A DNA stretch of 64,000 nt, from contig NZ_VZOW01000001.1 of NCBI RefSeq assembly GCF_008801835.1, positions 434,001 to 498,000 of the forward strand, given 5' to 3'. Both the position numbers and the translations under genes were made by a program. Source of the DNA: Cupriavidus pauculus. GTDB lineage: Bacteria; Pseudomonadota; Gammaproteobacteria; Burkholderiales; Burkholderiaceae. A model generated the notes under the pieces. That model did not search any database. It saw nothing but the letters and a program-made list of their open reading frames with translations, and was not told the origin of the DNA. This document shows, piece by piece, positions 46,402 through 58,246 of the stretch. Each line of letters opens with the position of its first letter. The first letter of the stretch is position 1.

Positions 46402-47343
46402 ATGTCCCTGCCCGACGCGCCCGACGCACTGCCACCGGCTTCCACCCCGCCATCCCAGACTGCGCCGGACGTGAGCGGCAATCCAGCGGCCGCGCCTGCG
46501 CCGGCCATTGCGAGCGCCGATCGCCCTGCTGTGCGTACGGTCTTTATCGTTTCCGATGGCACGGGCATTACCGCCGAGACATTTAGCCATTCGATCCTGG
46601 CGCAGTTCGAAATGCGCTTTCGCAAGGTCCGCATGCCGTTTGTGGACACCCCGGATAAGGCACATGTGGCGGTCGGCAAGATCAACGAGGCGTTCTATAA
46701 CGAAGGCGTGCCGCCCATCGTGTTCACCACGCTGGTCAATGCCGAATCGAACAAGGCGATGCGGCGCGCCAAAGGCATGATTCTCGACATGTTCCAGACC
46801 TTTATCGAACCGCTCGAAAAGGAACTGGGGCTGAAGTCGACCCACGCGATTGGCCGCTTCCACCAAAATGCGGATACCGAGGCCTACAAGAACCGGATCG
46901 AAGCGATCAATTTCTCGCTGGCGCACGACGACGGGCAATCGCACAAGAACCTGCAGGAAGCCGATGTCATTTTGGTAGGCGTGTCGCGCAGCGGCAAGAC
47001 GCCGACGAGTTTGTATCTGGCCATGCAATACGGCCTCAAGGCAGCCAACTATCCGCTGATTCCCGACGATTTCGAACGCGGCCGCCTGCCCTCGGCGCTC
47101 TATGCGTTCAAGCCCAAGATTTTCGGCTTGTCGATCGATCCGCAACGGCTGACGGAAATCCGTAACGAGCGGCGTCCCGGCAGCAAATATGCTGCGCTGG
47201 AAAACTGCCGCTACGAAGTGAATGAAGCCGAGGCAATGATGCGTCGCGAGGGCATCAAATGGTTATCCTCGACACATAAGTCGATCGAGGAGATCGCCAC
47301 CACGATCCTCCAGGAAATCAAGGTCGACCGCGACAATTACTGA
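46402..47343 (+). CDS. ppsR: PEP synthase regulatory protein (bifunctional kinase/pyrophosphorylase)
   Basis: 313 aa. PpsR phosphorylates PpsA on threonine with ADP and removes the group with phosphate. The DUF299 start is [26 protein letters not shown], and the ATP-grasping loop is [19 protein letters not shown]. The first 45 residues before it (Pro/Ala-rich) are an extension. Divergence from ppsA matches its function and is common in proteobacteria. Converges on the TrmH-family gene, with a weak hairpin between. Confidence 0.95.
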   Translation: MSLPDAPDALPPASTPPSQTAPDVSGNPAAAPAPAIASADRPAVRTVFIVSDGTGITAETFSHSILAQFEMRFRKVRMPFVDTPDKAHVAVGKINEAFYNEGVPPIVFTTLVNAESNKAMRRAKGMILDMFQTFIEPLEKELGLKSTHAIGRFHQNADTEAYKNRIEAINFSLAHDDGQSHKNLQEADVILVGVSRSGKTPTSLYLAMQYGLKAANYPLIPDDFERGRLPSALYAFKPKIFGLSIDPQRLTEIRNERRPGSKYAALENCRYEVNEAEAMMRREGIKWLSSTHKSIEEIATTILQEIKVDRDNY

Positions 47344-47352
47344 CCGGCCTGT

Positions 47353-47383
47353 CCACCGTATTATCCGAATCGTCTTACGGTGG
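47353..47383. terminator. Weak hairpin between convergent ppsR and the TrmH-family gene
   Basis: CCACCGTA (47353-47360) and TACGGTGG (47376-47383) make an 8-bp stem with a 15-base loop and no T tract. It sits nine bases after the ppsR stop. It is listed as a possible terminator only. Confidence 0.3.
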
Positions 47384-47439
47384 CACCGACAGATGATTGC
47401 GACGGAGGCCGGCAGCGCGCCTGCGCCAAAAGCGCGCGA

Positions 47440-48234
47440 TTATCCTGCCCGGCGCTGGCGCACTGTTTCGAACAGGCACACCGCCGTTGCGGCGGCAACG
47501 TTCAGCGATTCCAGGCCGCCTGGCTGAGGAATGCCGACGGTGCGCGCAACGCGGGCCATCCATTCCTCGCTCACACCGGACCCTTCGTTGCCGACCACCC
47601 AGCCCAGCGGTTGGCGCAGGTCGGTATCGAAGACAGCTGCGTCGGCATGTGACGACGTGGCCAGAAGCGGCACGCGCAGGCGGCTTTCCAGCATGTCCAG
47701 CGTGCAGTGCTCGACGATGTTCAAATGGAAATTTGCACCCATGCCAGCGCGCAGCGTCTTGACAGACCAGGCGAAAGCGCAGCCCGTGGTCAGGAATGCG
47801 TGCGGTATCCCAGCCGCGGCCGCGCTGCGCAAAATCGACCCGACGTTGCCCGCATCCTGAACGCCATCAAGGATGATGCAATCCGTGTCGATCGTTGCCG
47901 GCAGGTGCCCGCTGGGCGTATCGATGACAAGCATCAGCTCCACACCATTGGCGACGGGGCTGATCTGCGCGAACAGGGCATCGGCCAGTACGACCACCTT
48001 GTCCGGATCGATCCGGTCCAGCAGCGGGCGCACCTCGGCATGATCATAGTGACGTTCGCCAACGATACAGCTCACCGGCTGGCCCAGCGCCGTGATGTAG
48101 GCCTGCGCAAGATGCACGCCGTCGAGCACAGACTGCCCCGCCTTGCGGCGTTGATGCGTGGAGCCCGTCAGGGCCTTCAGATGCTTGAATAGCGCGTTAT
48201 CGCGCGACGTGACGTGCTTCAAGGACGTGCTCAA
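47440..48234 (-). CDS. TrmH/SpoU family RNA methyltransferase (2'-O-ribose)
   Basis: 264 aa. The knotted SPOUT C-terminal domain is seen in [49 protein letters not shown] and [20 protein letters not shown], which are motifs 1-3. The N-terminal part is a substrate-recruitment domain ([30 protein letters not shown]). The RNA target (rRNA or tRNA) is not identified. The start is a TTG at 48234, overlapping the rnhB stop in TTGA; no closer ATG is available. Last gene of the long minus-strand envelope run. Confidence 0.88.
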   Translation of the reverse strand: MSTSLKHVTSRDNALFKHLKALTGSTHQRRKAGQSVLDGVHLAQAYITALGQPVSCIVGERHYDHAEVRPLLDRIDPDKVVVLADALFAQISPVANGVELMLVIDTPSGHLPATIDTDCIILDGVQDAGNVGSILRSAAAAGIPHAFLTTGCAFAWSVKTLRAGMGANFHLNIVEHCTLDMLESRLRVPLLATSSHADAAVFDTDLRQPLGWVVGNEGSGVSEEWMARVARTVGIPQPGGLESLNVAAATAVCLFETVRQRRAG

Positions 48235-48911
48235 AAAGGCGGCGCTTCTTGCGGAATGCCCGACAGGCGTTCCCTTTCGAGCGCCATGCGCACCGGTGCA
48301 AACGAGCGGCGGTGATGCGGGGTCGCGCCGTGCTCCTCGAGCGCGGCAAAATGCTGCGGCGTGGGATAACCAAAATGGGAATCGAATCCGTACTGCGGAT
48401 ATTCCTCGTGCAGCGCGAGCAGATTACGGTCCCGCGCCACCTTGGCCAGGATCGACGCCGCGGAAATCGCCCGCACCTTGGCGTCGCCTTTGACAATTGC
48501 CTCGACCGGATATGCCACTTGCGGGCAGCGATTGCCATCCACCTGTACCAGATCGGGAATAACACCGCTGGCGGCAAGACCCTGCACCGCACGCTGCATG
48601 GCCAGCATCGAGGCGTGAAGAATATTGATCGAATCGATTTCCTCGACCGTGGCGAAGGCAATATGCCACCCGAGCGCATGTTCGCAAATCCGATCGAACA
48701 GGCTCTCGCGCTTGGCCGCCGTCAGGATTTTCGAATCGGCCAGACCGCGAATCTGCCGTTTGGGATTCAATACGACCGCTGCCGCATAAACGGGACCGGC
48801 AAGCGGTCCGCGCCCCGCTTCGTCCACGCCGCACAGGTGTTGAATGACGGCGACCGTCTGCGTCAGTTCCAACCCCATTTGTGGCGATTCATCGGATTTT
48901 GCACGCGGCAT
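48231..48911 (-). CDS. rnhB: Ribonuclease HII
   Basis: 226 aa. It cuts the RNA strand of RNA/DNA hybrids and single ribonucleotides in DNA. The first catalytic Asp-Glu pair is in [15 protein letters not shown], and further acids lie in LADSKIL, VQVDGN and the RERNL-like region. About 25 residues precede the catalytic block. The ATG shares one base with the lpxB stop (TGATG-type junction), so rnhB is co-translated with lpxB, a common arrangement in this phylum. Confidence 0.95.
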   Translation of the reverse strand: MPRAKSDESPQMGLELTQTVAVIQHLCGVDEAGRGPLAGPVYAAAVVLNPKRQIRGLADSKILTAAKRESLFDRICEHALGWHIAFATVEEIDSINILHASMLAMQRAVQGLAASGVIPDLVQVDGNRCPQVAYPVEAIVKGDAKVRAISAASILAKVARDRNLLALHEEYPQYGFDSHFGYPTPQHFAALEEHGATPHHRRSFAPVRMALERERLSGIPQEAPPF

Positions 48912-50119
48912 CAGCGCACTCCCCGGGCACGCATTAGATCGACGACCACGCCCGCAGCCAGATTAGCGGTGTCCCGTTTCAGCGTTTCATGCATCGCGGT
49001 GAAATGTTCGCGCAGAAAGGCGATATTCCCTTCGTCATTCAGTTGCAAAAGCGTTTCGCGCGCCAGTGCCTCCGGCGTTGCGTCATCCTGCAACAGCTCC
49101 GGGACGACAAAACGCCCTGAAAGGATATTAGGCAGTCCGACGTAAGGAAGGTAACCCTGCCGCTTCATGATCTGCGCAGTCAGCCAGGGCACCTTGTACG
49201 AAATGACCATGGGCTTTTTGTACAGCGCGGCTTCCAGCGTTGCGGTGCCGCTTGCGAGCAGCACGACATCCGAAGATTCCATCGCCAGGTGCGACTGTCC
49301 ATCCACAATCGTCAGCGCGATCTCGGGATAGCGCGCGTGCAGCTCTTGCACGATTTCGCGCAATGCAGCATTGGCAGCGGGCAACACGAATGCCAGATTG
49401 CCGTCCATGCGCTGCATGCGCGCCATGGCATCGAAAAACGTGGCGCCAAGATTGCGGACTTCGGACTGGCGGCTACCGGGTAATACCGCGACGATTCGCT
49501 TGCCTTCCGGCAATCCCAGTTTTGCACGGGCGCCGGCCACGTCGGGCACCATTGGAATTACGTCAGCCAGCGGATGACCGACATAAGTAGCCGGAATTCC
49601 AGCCTTGGCATAGATTTCCGGCTCAAACGGAAACAGACAAAGAATATGGTCGACGGCGCGCGCAATGGTGCGAATACGACCGGCCCGCCAAGCCCAAATC
49701 GAAGGGCTGACAAAATGCACGACCGGGATCCCCGCGCGCCGCAGCGGCACTTCCAGCCCGAAATTGAAATCGGGCGCGTCGACACCGATGAAACACAATG
49801 GCGGCTGCGCCAGCAATTGCTCTCGAATCGCGCGGCGCGTGGCAAGAATTTCGCGCAGCGACCCGAGCACTTCGACATAACCATTGACCGACAGCGTTTC
49901 CATCGGCCAATGCGAGACAAAGCCCTGCGCCTGCATGCGACGTCCGCCAATACCGGCGAACTCCACCGAATCGCCGAGTCGCGCGTGCAGCCCTTCCAAA
50001 AGTAGCGAAGCCAGCAGATCGCCGGAGGCCTCGCCGGCCACCATGGCAATCGTGCCGCGCTTGTTCACGTTGGCTTCCACTTCCGCGGGAAGCGCGGCCT
50101 GGACGGCGGCGTCAATCAT
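48911..50119 (-). CDS. lpxB: Lipid-A-disaccharide synthase
   Basis: 402 aa. It joins UDP-2,3-diacylglucosamine and lipid X. The start [31 protein letters not shown] and the [47 protein letters not shown] block match LpxB, and the LPGSRQSEV loop is typical of its GT-B sugar site. The N-terminal 20 residues before it are an extension. Twelve bases after lpxA and co-translated with rnhB. Confidence 0.96.
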   Translation of the reverse strand: MIDAAVQAALPAEVEANVNKRGTIAMVAGEASGDLLASLLLEGLHARLGDSVEFAGIGGRRMQAQGFVSHWPMETLSVNGYVEVLGSLREILATRRAIREQLLAQPPLCFIGVDAPDFNFGLEVPLRRAGIPVVHFVSPSIWAWRAGRIRTIARAVDHILCLFPFEPEIYAKAGIPATYVGHPLADVIPMVPDVAGARAKLGLPEGKRIVAVLPGSRQSEVRNLGATFFDAMARMQRMDGNLAFVLPAANAALREIVQELHARYPEIALTIVDGQSHLAMESSDVVLLASGTATLEAALYKKPMVISYKVPWLTAQIMKRQGYLPYVGLPNILSGRFVVPELLQDDATPEALARETLLQLNDEGNIAFLREHFTAMHETLKRDTANLAAGVVVDLMRARGVR

Positions 50120-50131
50120 GTCCGGCGCGGA

Positions 50132-50935
50132 TCAGCGAACGATGCCGCGCTGCGTCGCGGACAGGAATTCCACGAACGACTGCAGCGGCGCAGCGGTGAC
50201 GGCGTCCGACTGGCCCAGCAGCGCCGAAATTTCCTGGCGCGCATCGTCGAAGCTCAAATCCGATTTGTACAGCAGCTTGTAAGCCTGCCGCAGCGCGGCG
50301 ATCTGCGCCGCATCGAAACCGCGCCGACGCAGACCTTCGACATTGATGCCATGGGGCGTGGCCTTGTTACCGCTCTTGTCGCTCGCCGCGATCACGAACG
50401 GCGGCACATCCTGGACCAGCGCCGACGCGCCGCCCAGCATGGCGTGCGCGCCGATCCGCACAAACTGATGCACGCCGCTCATGCCACCAAGGATCGCCCA
50501 GTCGCCAACCTCGACGTGACCGGCAATCTGCGCATTGCTCGAAAAGACCGTGTGATTTCCCACGCGGCAGTCGTGCGCAATATGCACGTAGGCCATGATC
50601 CAGTTGTCATGGCCCAGGCTGGTGACGCCGCGGTCCTGGACCGTGCCGGTATGAATGGTCGTGAATTCCCGGATCGTATTGCGATCGCCAATCTCGAGCC
50701 GGGTGGGCTCGTTGGCGTATTTCATGTCCTGCGGAACGCCGCCCACCGACGCGTACGGGCCGATGCGGTTCCCTTCCCCAATCGTGGTGTGGCCTTCGAT
50801 CGTGGAGTGCGAGCCGATTCGCGTGCCGCTGCCAATCCGCACATTGGGGCCGACGATCGAAAACGGACCGACTTCCACATCGGAAGCGAGTTCAGCCTTC
50901 GGATCGACCAGTGCGGTGGGATGGATTTGCGTCAT
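50132..50935 (-). CDS. lpxA: UDP-N-acetylglucosamine acyltransferase (LpxA)
   Basis: 267 aa. LpxA makes the first acylation step of lipid A. The left-handed beta-helix hexapeptide repeats run from about residue 5 to 190. The catalytic His is in [13 protein letters not shown], and the C-terminal domain holds [24 protein letters not shown]. The order lpxD-fabZ-lpxA-lpxB is the standard raetz-pathway cluster. The gap to fabZ is 43 bases. Confidence 0.97.
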   Translation of the reverse strand: MTQIHPTALVDPKAELASDVEVGPFSIVGPNVRIGSGTRIGSHSTIEGHTTIGEGNRIGPYASVGGVPQDMKYANEPTRLEIGDRNTIREFTTIHTGTVQDRGVTSLGHDNWIMAYVHIAHDCRVGNHTVFSSNAQIAGHVEVGDWAILGGMSGVHQFVRIGAHAMLGGASALVQDVPPFVIAASDKSGNKATPHGINVEGLRRRGFDAAQIAALRQAYKLLYKSDLSFDDARQEISALLGQSDAVTAAPLQSFVEFLSATQRGIVR

Positions 50936-50978
50936 ACGTCGTGTCCTGTGGTGTCTCGGTTCTGCTCGATGCAGCGCA

Positions 50979-51431
50979 TCAGGCTTCGGCTTGCTTGACC
51001 GTGCACATCAGTTCGGCTTCGCACGCCACCTCGCCGTCCACGGTGGCGCTGGCCTTGAATTTCCAGATGCCGCGAATATAGCGCTCGACGGTCACGTTCA
51101 AATGCAGCTGATCGCCGGGATAAACGACACGCTTGAAACGCGCGCCGTCGATACCGACGAAGTAATACAGCGCGCCTTCCTTGCGCTCCATGTCGGCACC
51201 GAACGTCAGCAGTCCTGCCGACTGGGCCAGCGCTTCCAGAATCATGACGCCGGGCATTACCGGTTGTTCCGGAAAATGCCCCATGAAGTACGGCTCGTTG
51301 ATCGTCACGTTCTTCAGGGTCTTGATCCGCTTCTGCGGTTCAAATTCCAGCACGCGGTCAACCAGCAGGATCGGATACCGATGCGGTAGCAGCTTAAGGA
51401 TCTTGCGGATGTCGATGTCGGAGGCTGTCAT
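50979..51431 (-). CDS. fabZ: 3-hydroxyacyl-ACP dehydratase FabZ
   Basis: 150 aa. The hotdog-fold dehydratase of fatty acid synthesis; it competes with LpxA for hydroxyacyl-ACP. The catalytic His is in [24 protein letters not shown], and the preceding [17 protein letters not shown] is the family start. The ATG overlaps the lpxD stop by ATGA. Its place between lpxD and lpxA couples lipid A and phospholipid acyl supply. Confidence 0.97.
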   Translation of the reverse strand: MTASDIDIRKILKLLPHRYPILLVDRVLEFEPQKRIKTLKNVTINEPYFMGHFPEQPVMPGVMILEALAQSAGLLTFGADMERKEGALYYFVGIDGARFKRVVYPGDQLHLNVTVERYIRGIWKFKASATVDGEVACEAELMCTVKQAEA

Positions 51432-52534
51432 GATGATTTCTCTTCGTCTTGTTTGCTATTGGCCCCGGTGGATGCGCCGCGTAGCCGACGCTCCAGTTGA
51501 ACGACTCGCTCGCGTAACTTCGACAAGCCGCGCACGATGGCGGCATTGCGCTCCCATTCGCCGTGAGACGTGAATGGAAAGACGCTTGTGAAATGCCCAC
51601 CGGGCTTTGTAATCGATTTGGTAATCGACGTGCCGCCCGAAACCGTGGTTCGGTCGGCGATATTCAAATGGCCGGAAAAATTGGCGGCGCCGCCGATCAC
51701 ACAGAACTTGCCGATCTTCGTGCTGCCCGAAACTGCCGCCGTACCCGCGATGACCGTATGCGCGCCGACGTGCACGTTGTGCGCAATCTGCACCTGGTTA
51801 TCGATCTTGCACCCGTCCTCGATCACGGTGTCTGCCATCGCCCCACGGTCCACGCAGGTGTTCGCCCCGATTTCGACGTCGTTGCCCAGCACGGCCCGGC
51901 CGACTTGCGGGATCTTGACGTACTCGACTCCAGTCGGACCGATATCGGGCGCAAAACCAAAGCCGTCCGCACCGATCACCGCCCCGCTGTGCAGGATGTT
52001 GCGCGCACCGACCACGCAACGATGATAAACAGAAACGTTTGCGTAGATGAGCGTATCGTCGCCGATCTCCGCGCCTGCGCCGATAAAGGCATTTGCCAGG
52101 ATCCGCACACGTTCGCCCAGCTTGGCGCCGGCTTCAATGACGACATTGGGGCCGACAAAGCAGGATGCGGGCACCAATGCATCGGCGGCTACGCTGGCGC
52201 GCGGGTCGATGCCCACACGCGGGTCGGTATTCGCCTCACGATCGAAACGCTGCGCGACACGCGCGAAACACACGTACGGATTACGCGCGATCAGCCAGTT
52301 GCGGCCGTCGGACGTCCCTTCGGCACGAATGCGGTCGAGATCCGAAGGCGACACGATAATAGCGCCAGCCTTCGATGCCAGCGCCTGTGTCAGGTACAGG
52401 GGATTCGAAAGAAACGAAAGATCGCCCGGACCAGCCTGGTCGAGCGGCGCCAGGCCGCTCACAGCCAGGTCGGGATCACCCACAACCTGCGCGCCGTTCT
52501 CGGTGGCGAGCTGACCCAGTGTGGGTGTCTTCAT
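51428..52534 (-). CDS. lpxD: UDP-3-O-acyl-glucosamine N-acyltransferase
   Basis: 368 aa. LpxD adds the second acyl chain to the lipid A precursor. The N-terminal uridine-binding domain ([38 protein letters not shown]) is followed by hexapeptide repeats, with the catalytic His in [17 protein letters not shown]-terminal helix ([15 protein letters not shown] type) matches E. coli LpxD. Overlaps fabZ by four bases; 48 bases downstream of skp. Confidence 0.97.
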   Translation of the reverse strand: MKTPTLGQLATENGAQVVGDPDLAVSGLAPLDQAGPGDLSFLSNPLYLTQALASKAGAIIVSPSDLDRIRAEGTSDGRNWLIARNPYVCFARVAQRFDREANTDPRVGIDPRASVAADALVPASCFVGPNVVIEAGAKLGERVRILANAFIGAGAEIGDDTLIYANVSVYHRCVVGARNILHSGAVIGADGFGFAPDIGPTGVEYVKIPQVGRAVLGNDVEIGANTCVDRGAMADTVIEDGCKIDNQVQIAHNVHVGAHTVIAGTAAVSGSTKIGKFCVIGGAANFSGHLNIADRTTVSGGTSITKSITKPGGHFTSVFPFTSHGEWERNAAIVRGLSKLRERVVQLERRLRGASTGANSKQDEEKSS

Positions 52535-52582
52535 GGCAGTACTTCCTTGAAAAACGTAAGCGAGAGACCAGTGCGTCGCCGC

Positions 52583-53113
52583 TTACTTGCCCGAGCCGCT
52601 ATTGAGCGCCTTCATCACGTCGTCCGTGATGTCGATGCGAGGGTTCACATAAACGGCTTCCTGCACAATCAGGTCGTACTTGCGCTGCTCGGCCAGTTGG
52701 CGGATCACGCGGTTGGCGCGTTCCAGAACCTGCGCCAGTTCTTCGTTGCGGCGCTGGTTCAGGTCCTCGCGGAATTCGCGCTGCTTGCGCTGGAATTCGC
52801 GGTCGAGATCGGCCACCTCGCGCTGACGGCGCTGCCGATCGGAATCCGCCAGTACGGCAGTGTCCTTGTCCAGCTTGTCCGCCATGGCCTTGATCTTCTG
52901 CGCCATGTCCTGCAACTCGCGGTCACGCTTGGAAAACTCCTGCTCAAGCTTGACCTGTGCCGCCTTGGCGGGTTGCGAGTCACGCAGAATACGTTCCGAG
53001 TTCACCGCGGCAATACGAGCCTCCTGCGCCATCGCCGGGGCTGCCACGCAAAAGGCCGCAGCGGCCAGCGCGGCCGCGCTCAGGGATTTCATCAATGGAG
53101 TATGGAGTTTCAT
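52583..53113 (-). CDS. skp: OmpH/Skp family periplasmic chaperone
   Basis: 176 aa. The signal peptide (SLSAAALAAAAFCVAAPAMA, cut before QEAR) is followed by the OmpH domain, a long Lys/Gln/Glu/Arg coiled coil (QVKLEQEFSKRDRELQDMAQKIKAMADKLDKD to FQRKQREFREDLNQRRNEEL). Skp holds outer-membrane proteins unfolded on their way to BamA, and its gene is directly downstream of bamA. ATG 53113 is preferred over the adjacent TTG 53116. Confidence 0.94.
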   Translation of the reverse strand: MKLHTPLMKSLSAAALAAAAFCVAAPAMAQEARIAAVNSERILRDSQPAKAAQVKLEQEFSKRDRELQDMAQKIKAMADKLDKDTAVLADSDRQRRQREVADLDREFQRKQREFREDLNQRRNEELAQVLERANRVIRQLAEQRKYDLIVQEAVYVNPRIDITDDVMKALNSGSGK

Positions 53114-53134
53114 CAAACAAATCCTTTTTGGGGA

Positions 53135-55444
53135 TCAGAACGCGGTACCGATCTGGAACTGGAAGCGTTGAACCTTGTCGTTCTCGTCCTTCTTCAGCGG
53201 GAAACCCATGCTGACCTTGAGCGGGCCGATTGGCGACAGCCACGACATACCGAAACCAGTCGAGTACTTCAAATCGCTGAACGAAAGCGGCGCACCTTCC
53301 TGATAGACGTTACCGAAATCGAAGAATGTAAAGAGGCGCAGCGTGCGATCGACACCCGAGCCCGGCAGCGGGAACACGAATTCCACGTTACCGATCATCT
53401 TCGAGGCACCGCCCACCGGGTTGCCATTCTGGTCCTTCGGTCCCAGCGTGCTGGTCTGGTAACCGCGCACCGACCCGATACCGCCGGCGTAGAAGTACTT
53501 GAACACCGGGAACGGCGTGTTGCCGTAGCCATGACCGTAGGCCACTTCGCCGTTGAACGCCAGCGTGAAGGCTTTCGAGAGCGGATAGAAATACTGCTGC
53601 TGGAAGCTGGCGCGATAGTACTGCGTATCGCCGCCGGGCACGCCGATTTCCAGGTTGGCCTGGGTGTAGGGGCCCTTGGTCGGGATCAGTGCGCTGTCGC
53701 GACGGTCACGCGCCCAGCCGATCGTGAACGGGAAGTTGTTGATCGGATCGCCGCTGGCCTTGCCCACCTTCTGCAGCCACGCCGTGTACTGGCTCGGCGT
53801 ATTGGTCGAGGTGTACACCTGCGTACGCTCGTAACCGATGCCGAAGAACACCGTGTCGTTTTCAGAGAACGGCACACCAAACTTGAAGCCGCCGCCGGCC
53901 GAAACGATCTTGTAGTCTTCGTCGCCGGTGTAATACAACGGGCGCGACGTACGGTAGTAGATATCCGTCGAACGGCTAATGCCATCCACGGTGAAATACG
54001 GATCGTACTGGGTTAGCGCAATCGTACGGAACGACTTGGCCGTGTTGACATCGAGGCCCAGGCTCGTGCCCGAACCGAACACGTTGTCCTGACGCAGACC
54101 CGCCTGCAGCACGAGCTTGTCGGTCGACGAAAAACCGAGACCCAAGCTGATCTGGCCGGTCGGCTTTTCGGTAACGTTCACGTTCACGTCGACCTGATCG
54201 GGCGCGCCGGGCACGTCCTCGGTCGTGATGTTGGTGTCCGTGAAATAGCCGGTACGATTGATACGCGCCTGCGATTGCGTGAGCTTCTCGCTATCGAACC
54301 AGGAGCTTTCCATCTGGCGCATTTCCCGACGCACCACCTCGTCGCGCGTCTTGCTGTTGCCGACCACGTTTACGCGGCGCACATACACGCGGCGTCCCGG
54401 ATCGACCATCAGCGTTAGCGCAACCTCGCGCTTTTCCTTGTCGATTTGCGGCTGCGGGTTGATCGTCGTGAAAGCGTAGCCGTAGGTGCCAAGCAGGTCG
54501 GTGATCGATTTCGTGCTGGCAGTGAGTTTCTCGGACGAGAAAATATCGCCCTTCTTCAACTGCAGCAGTTTCTCCATTTCCTCCTGCTTGCCCAGCAGTT
54601 CGCCCGCCAGACGGATGTCGGATACCTTGAACTGCTCGCCTTCGTTGATATTCAACGTCAGGTAGATATCCTTCTTGTCCGGCGTGATCGAGACTTGAGT
54701 CGACTCGATCTGGAATTCCAGATAACCGCGATTGAGGTAGTACGAACGCAGCGCTTCCAGGTCGGCCGTGAGCTTCTGCTTTGAGTAAAGATCGTTCTTG
54801 GTGTACCACGACAGCCAGTTGGGCGTGGACAGCTGCATTTCGTCGCGCAGCGTGCTTTCCTTGAAAGCCTTGTTGCCGACGATATTGATCTGGCGGATCT
54901 TGGCGACCGGACCCTCTTCCACATTGAAGACGACCGAGACGCGATTGCGGTCGACCGGCGTCACCGTGGTCTGCACTTCGGCGGCATAGTAGCCGCGCGC
55001 CACATACTGGCGCTTCAGCTCTTGCTCGGCCTTGTCGATCAGCGCCTTGTCGTAGTAACGCGCCTCGGCCACGCCGACGGCCCGCAGGGAACGGCGCAGC
55101 GTGTCCTTGTCGAATTCCTTGATGCCGACGAACTCGAGCTGCGAGATGCCCGGGCGTTCCTCCACCTGCACCACCAGCACGCCGTCCTCTGCGCGGATCT
55201 GCACGTCCTTGAAGAAGCCGGTATTGTAGAGGGCGCGAATCGCGTCGGCGCCCTTGTCGTCGGTGAAGGTTTCGCCGACGCGAACCGGGAGATAACCGAA
55301 CACGGTACCCGGTTCCACGCGCTGCAGGCCTTCAACGCGAATGTCCTTGACCACAAACGGATCCGCGGCCCAGCCCGCCGGGCTCCACGCCGCGATAATG
55401 GCACTCGTCAGCAAGCCCAGCGAGATGCGCTTATTTCTGATCAA
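53135..55444 (-). CDS. bamA: Outer membrane protein assembly factor BamA
   Basis: 769 aa. A signal peptide ([19 protein letters not shown], cut before ADPF) is followed by five POTRA domains (from [20 protein letters not shown] on) and a 16-strand barrel with the C-terminal phenylalanine (FQIGTAF). The barrel carries the VRGYQ loop 6 motif ([12 protein letters not shown]). BamA inserts beta-barrels in the outer membrane. The TTG at 55444 has GAGGGG seven bases upstream and gives MIRNKRI...; ATGs at 55465, 55474 and 55498 are further upstream with poorer sites. Confidence 0.95.
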   Translation of the reverse strand: MIRNKRISLGLLTSAIIAAWSPAGWAADPFVVKDIRVEGLQRVEPGTVFGYLPVRVGETFTDDKGADAIRALYNTGFFKDVQIRAEDGVLVVQVEERPGISQLEFVGIKEFDKDTLRRSLRAVGVAEARYYDKALIDKAEQELKRQYVARGYYAAEVQTTVTPVDRNRVSVVFNVEEGPVAKIRQINIVGNKAFKESTLRDEMQLSTPNWLSWYTKNDLYSKQKLTADLEALRSYYLNRGYLEFQIESTQVSITPDKKDIYLTLNINEGEQFKVSDIRLAGELLGKQEEMEKLLQLKKGDIFSSEKLTASTKSITDLLGTYGYAFTTINPQPQIDKEKREVALTLMVDPGRRVYVRRVNVVGNSKTRDEVVRREMRQMESSWFDSEKLTQSQARINRTGYFTDTNITTEDVPGAPDQVDVNVNVTEKPTGQISLGLGFSSTDKLVLQAGLRQDNVFGSGTSLGLDVNTAKSFRTIALTQYDPYFTVDGISRSTDIYYRTSRPLYYTGDEDYKIVSAGGGFKFGVPFSENDTVFFGIGYERTQVYTSTNTPSQYTAWLQKVGKASGDPINNFPFTIGWARDRRDSALIPTKGPYTQANLEIGVPGGDTQYYRASFQQQYFYPLSKAFTLAFNGEVAYGHGYGNTPFPVFKYFYAGGIGSVRGYQTSTLGPKDQNGNPVGGASKMIGNVEFVFPLPGSGVDRTLRLFTFFDFGNVYQEGAPLSFSDLKYSTGFGMSWLSPIGPLKVSMGFPLKKDENDKVQRFQFQIGTAF

Positions 55445-55604
55445 AGTCGATCCCCTCTTCCTCATCGATTTCATGCAGGGTAATGGCTCCAATGCCATTT
55501 GCAGCTACGCCTGATAATGCCGGCAGTACCGATCTGCTCCGATGGATACATGCCCATCGGAATACGACTGCCCCCGGCCGACTTACGCTTCTGGCTGCGC
55601 GAAA

Positions 55605-57002
55605 CTAGCCGCGCGCAAGAAACAGTCGGCTGACGTCATTGAACAAAGCGAGTGAAGTCAGGAGCAAGATGCACGCGATGCCGACCTTCTGCAGCATCGC
55701 TTGCCAGTGGTCTGGTACAGGCCTGCCAGTCAAAAATTCCACGCAATAATACAGCAAATGCCCCCCATCCAGCACCGGAATGGGTAACAAATTCAGTACA
55801 CCGAGGCTGACACTGACCAGCGCAAGAAAGCTGATGAAAGGCTGCCAGCCCATATGGGCGGCGCGTCCAGCGTAGTCGGCGACGGTCAGCGGACCGCTGA
55901 GATTCTGCAGGGACGCCTGCCCCACCAGCATCTTGCCGAGCAGTTTCAACGACAGCACGCTGGTGCTCCAGACCTGGTCCGTCGCGCGCGCCAGTGCCTG
56001 TACCAGCGGATATCGCACGATCTCGGTCCGCACGGCCTGATTCAGCGCGGCGCCGAGCTTGCCCACCGTGGCTGCCGGCGCGCCGCTCTGGTCAGGCTTG
56101 CCGCCGGCGGAGGCGTCCAGCTTAACCGTGACATTCAACCGTTGCCCCGCGCGCTCGATGCCCAGTACGACGTCCTGGCCTGGCCGGGCGCGCACGCCGC
56201 GAATCAGTTCACCTGCCTGGGTCAAGGGCTGGCCCTGCCAGGCGACGATCGTATCGCCGGCTTTCAGCCCGGCCCGCTGGGCCGCGGAATCGGGCACGAT
56301 TTCGGTAATGGTGACCGGGCCGCCCTTGAGCGCCAGGCCCAGCGTGGCGAGCGGATCGATCTCCGGATTGCTTCCCGTGTCCGGCAGGCGGCCCAGAGCG
56401 ACATCGCGCTCTCCACCATCATTGCCGCGCACGCGCAAGGTGGCGCTGGTATCGCCGAATCCGCGCGAAAAAATCGCCATGCGCAGGTCATTCCAGGACC
56501 GCACGGCTTCTTCCTGGCCATTGGCTGCCAAGGACAGCACGGTGTCGCCGTCGCGCACGCCGCCGGCGGCGGCCACGGTGCCCGCCGCCGGCGCGGCAAG
56601 CACGGGCACGGGCTCCCGCACCCCACCGGCGAACAACACCATATACAGCGCGATGGCCAGCGCGAAATTCGCCAGCGGGCCGGCCGCCACGATCGCAAAA
56701 CGCTTGCCGACCGGTTGCCGGTTGAACGCGCGTGGCAGCTCAGCGGCGTCGATGGGCGGATCGGTTTCGGGGTCCCGCTCGCGCTCGTCGAGCATCTTGA
56801 CGTAGCCGCCGAGCGGAATCGCGGCCAGCGTCCATTCCGTGCGGTCACGCCCCTTGCTGACCCAGCGCGCCAGGGGCCGGCCAAAACCGATCGAAAAGCG
56901 GAGCACCTTGACGCCGCACGCGCGCGCGGCCAGGTAGTGCCCCATCTCGTGCACGAAGATCAGGATGCAGAGGGCGACGACGAACGCGATAACGGTTTGC
57001 AT
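55605..57002 (-). CDS. rseP: Site-2 intramembrane metalloprotease RseP
   Basis: 465 aa. RseP cuts anti-sigma factor RseA and remnant signal peptides. The zinc motif is His18-Glu-x-x-His22 in VHEMGHYLAARACG, and the third ligand region is LDGGHLLYY. Two PDZ domains lie between (about residues 115-300; the second has GLKAGDTIVAWQGQPL). There are about four membrane segments. Directly upstream of bamA on the strand, as in most proteobacteria, and 41 bases after dxr. Confidence 0.96.
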   Translation of the reverse strand: MQTVIAFVVALCILIFVHEMGHYLAARACGVKVLRFSIGFGRPLARWVSKGRDRTEWTLAAIPLGGYVKMLDERERDPETDPPIDAAELPRAFNRQPVGKRFAIVAAGPLANFALAIALYMVLFAGGVREPVPVLAAPAAGTVAAAGGVRDGDTVLSLAANGQEEAVRSWNDLRMAIFSRGFGDTSATLRVRGNDGGERDVALGRLPDTGSNPEIDPLATLGLALKGGPVTITEIVPDSAAQRAGLKAGDTIVAWQGQPLTQAGELIRGVRARPGQDVVLGIERAGQRLNVTVKLDASAGGKPDQSGAPAATVGKLGAALNQAVRTEIVRYPLVQALARATDQVWSTSVLSLKLLGKMLVGQASLQNLSGPLTVADYAGRAAHMGWQPFISFLALVSVSLGVLNLLPIPVLDGGHLLYYCVEFLTGRPVPDHWQAMLQKVGIACILLLTSLALFNDVSRLFLARG

Positions 57003-57043
57003 GGCAATTCACCCTTTCCAGATCCGGCCGCGCCGCGCAGCGG

Positions 57044-58222
57044 TCAACGGCCAGCCAATTGTTGCAGCATGGCCTGCGCGGAGCGGCGTGCTTCACCATC
57101 TGCCGCCAGGACGCCTTCGAGCGAATCTGCCGAGCCTTGCACGGGCTCCTCCAGTACATCGGCCACCACGCGCGCGATATCGGTGAAACGAATCCGTCCC
57201 GCCAGAAAAGCGTCCACCGCGATCTCGTTGGCCGCGTTCAGCACCGCCGGCGCCAGACCGCCTGCGCGCAGTGCATCAAAGGCTAATCCGAGACACGGGA
57301 AGCGTTCAAGGTCAGGAATCTCAAAATGAAGACCGCCGGCCACCGTCAGATCCAGCGGAGTCACGCCCGAATCGATGCGCTCAGGGTACGCCATGCCATA
57401 CGCGATCGGCGTACGCATATCCGGGTTACCCAACTGCGCCAGCACCGAACCGTCCGCATAGGCAACCATGGAGTGGACGATGCTCTGCGGATGGATCAGC
57501 ACCTCGATCCGGTCGGCCGGCGCGCCGAACAACCAGTGAGCCTCGATCACTTCCAGCCCTTTGTTCATCATGGTGGCCGAATCGACCGAAATCTTGCGTC
57601 CCATCACCCACTTGGGATGCGCGCACGCCTGATCGGGCGTGATGTCGTGCAGCGTGGACGGGTCGCGCGTGCGGAACGGCCCTCCGGACGCGGTCAGCAG
57701 CACTTTCGACACGCCGGCACCGTAACGCGGGTCGGAGGTCGGCAAGCACTGGAAAATCGCGTTGTGTTCGCTGTCGATGGGCAGCAGTGTCGCACCATGT
57801 TCACGCACCGCATCCATGAAGATGGCACCCGACATCACCAACGATTCCTTGTTGGCCAGCAGCACCCGTTTGCCCGCGCGTGCGGCGGCCAGCGAGGAAC
57901 GCAGGCCGGCGGCGCCGACGATGGCGGCCATCACGGCATCGGTTTGCGGATCCGCGGAAATCGATTCGAGCGCCTCGGGGCCGTATTCGACTTGCGTGTC
58001 GAGGCCAGCGGCGCGCAGTCTGGACGCGAGGTCGGCCGCGGCATCGGCCGATCCGACCACGGCGCGGGCCGGACGGAACTCGACGCAAGCGGCGGCCAGC
58101 TTTTCAACCTGCCGGTGCGCGCTGAGCGCGTGCACGGTATAGCGGTCCGGGTGGCGCCGAACGACGTCGAGCGTGCTTTCGCCGATGGAGCCCGTGGCGC
58201 CCAGGATCGTAATACGTTGCAT
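57044..58222 (-). CDS. dxr: 1-deoxy-D-xylulose-5-phosphate reductoisomerase
   Basis: 392 aa. It makes MEP from DXP with NADPH, the committed step of isoprenoid synthesis; UppS, two genes upstream, uses the product pathway. The NADPH loop is [22 protein letters not shown]; the metal and substrate sites are in [25 protein letters not shown] and the TASGGPFR segment. The C-terminal four-helix domain ends near residue 390. 24 bases after cdsA. Confidence 0.97.
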   Translation of the reverse strand: MQRITILGATGSIGESTLDVVRRHPDRYTVHALSAHRQVEKLAAACVEFRPARAVVGSADAAADLASRLRAAGLDTQVEYGPEALESISADPQTDAVMAAIVGAAGLRSSLAAARAGKRVLLANKESLVMSGAIFMDAVREHGATLLPIDSEHNAIFQCLPTSDPRYGAGVSKVLLTASGGPFRTRDPSTLHDITPDQACAHPKWVMGRKISVDSATMMNKGLEVIEAHWLFGAPADRIEVLIHPQSIVHSMVAYADGSVLAQLGNPDMRTPIAYGMAYPERIDSGVTPLDLTVAGGLHFEIPDLERFPCLGLAFDALRAGGLAPAVLNAANEIAVDAFLAGRIRFTDIARVVADVLEEPVQGSADSLEGVLAADGEARRSAQAMLQQLAGR

Positions 58223-58246
58223 AGAACCAGATGAATTCAGTTGTGA

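Noticed and set aside
51563-54016. Plus-strand ORF of 817 aa opposite lpxD, skp and bamA
   Set aside because: It spans three well established genes, has no ribosome site, and its composition (Arg/His/Ala/Val) is that of an antisense frame.
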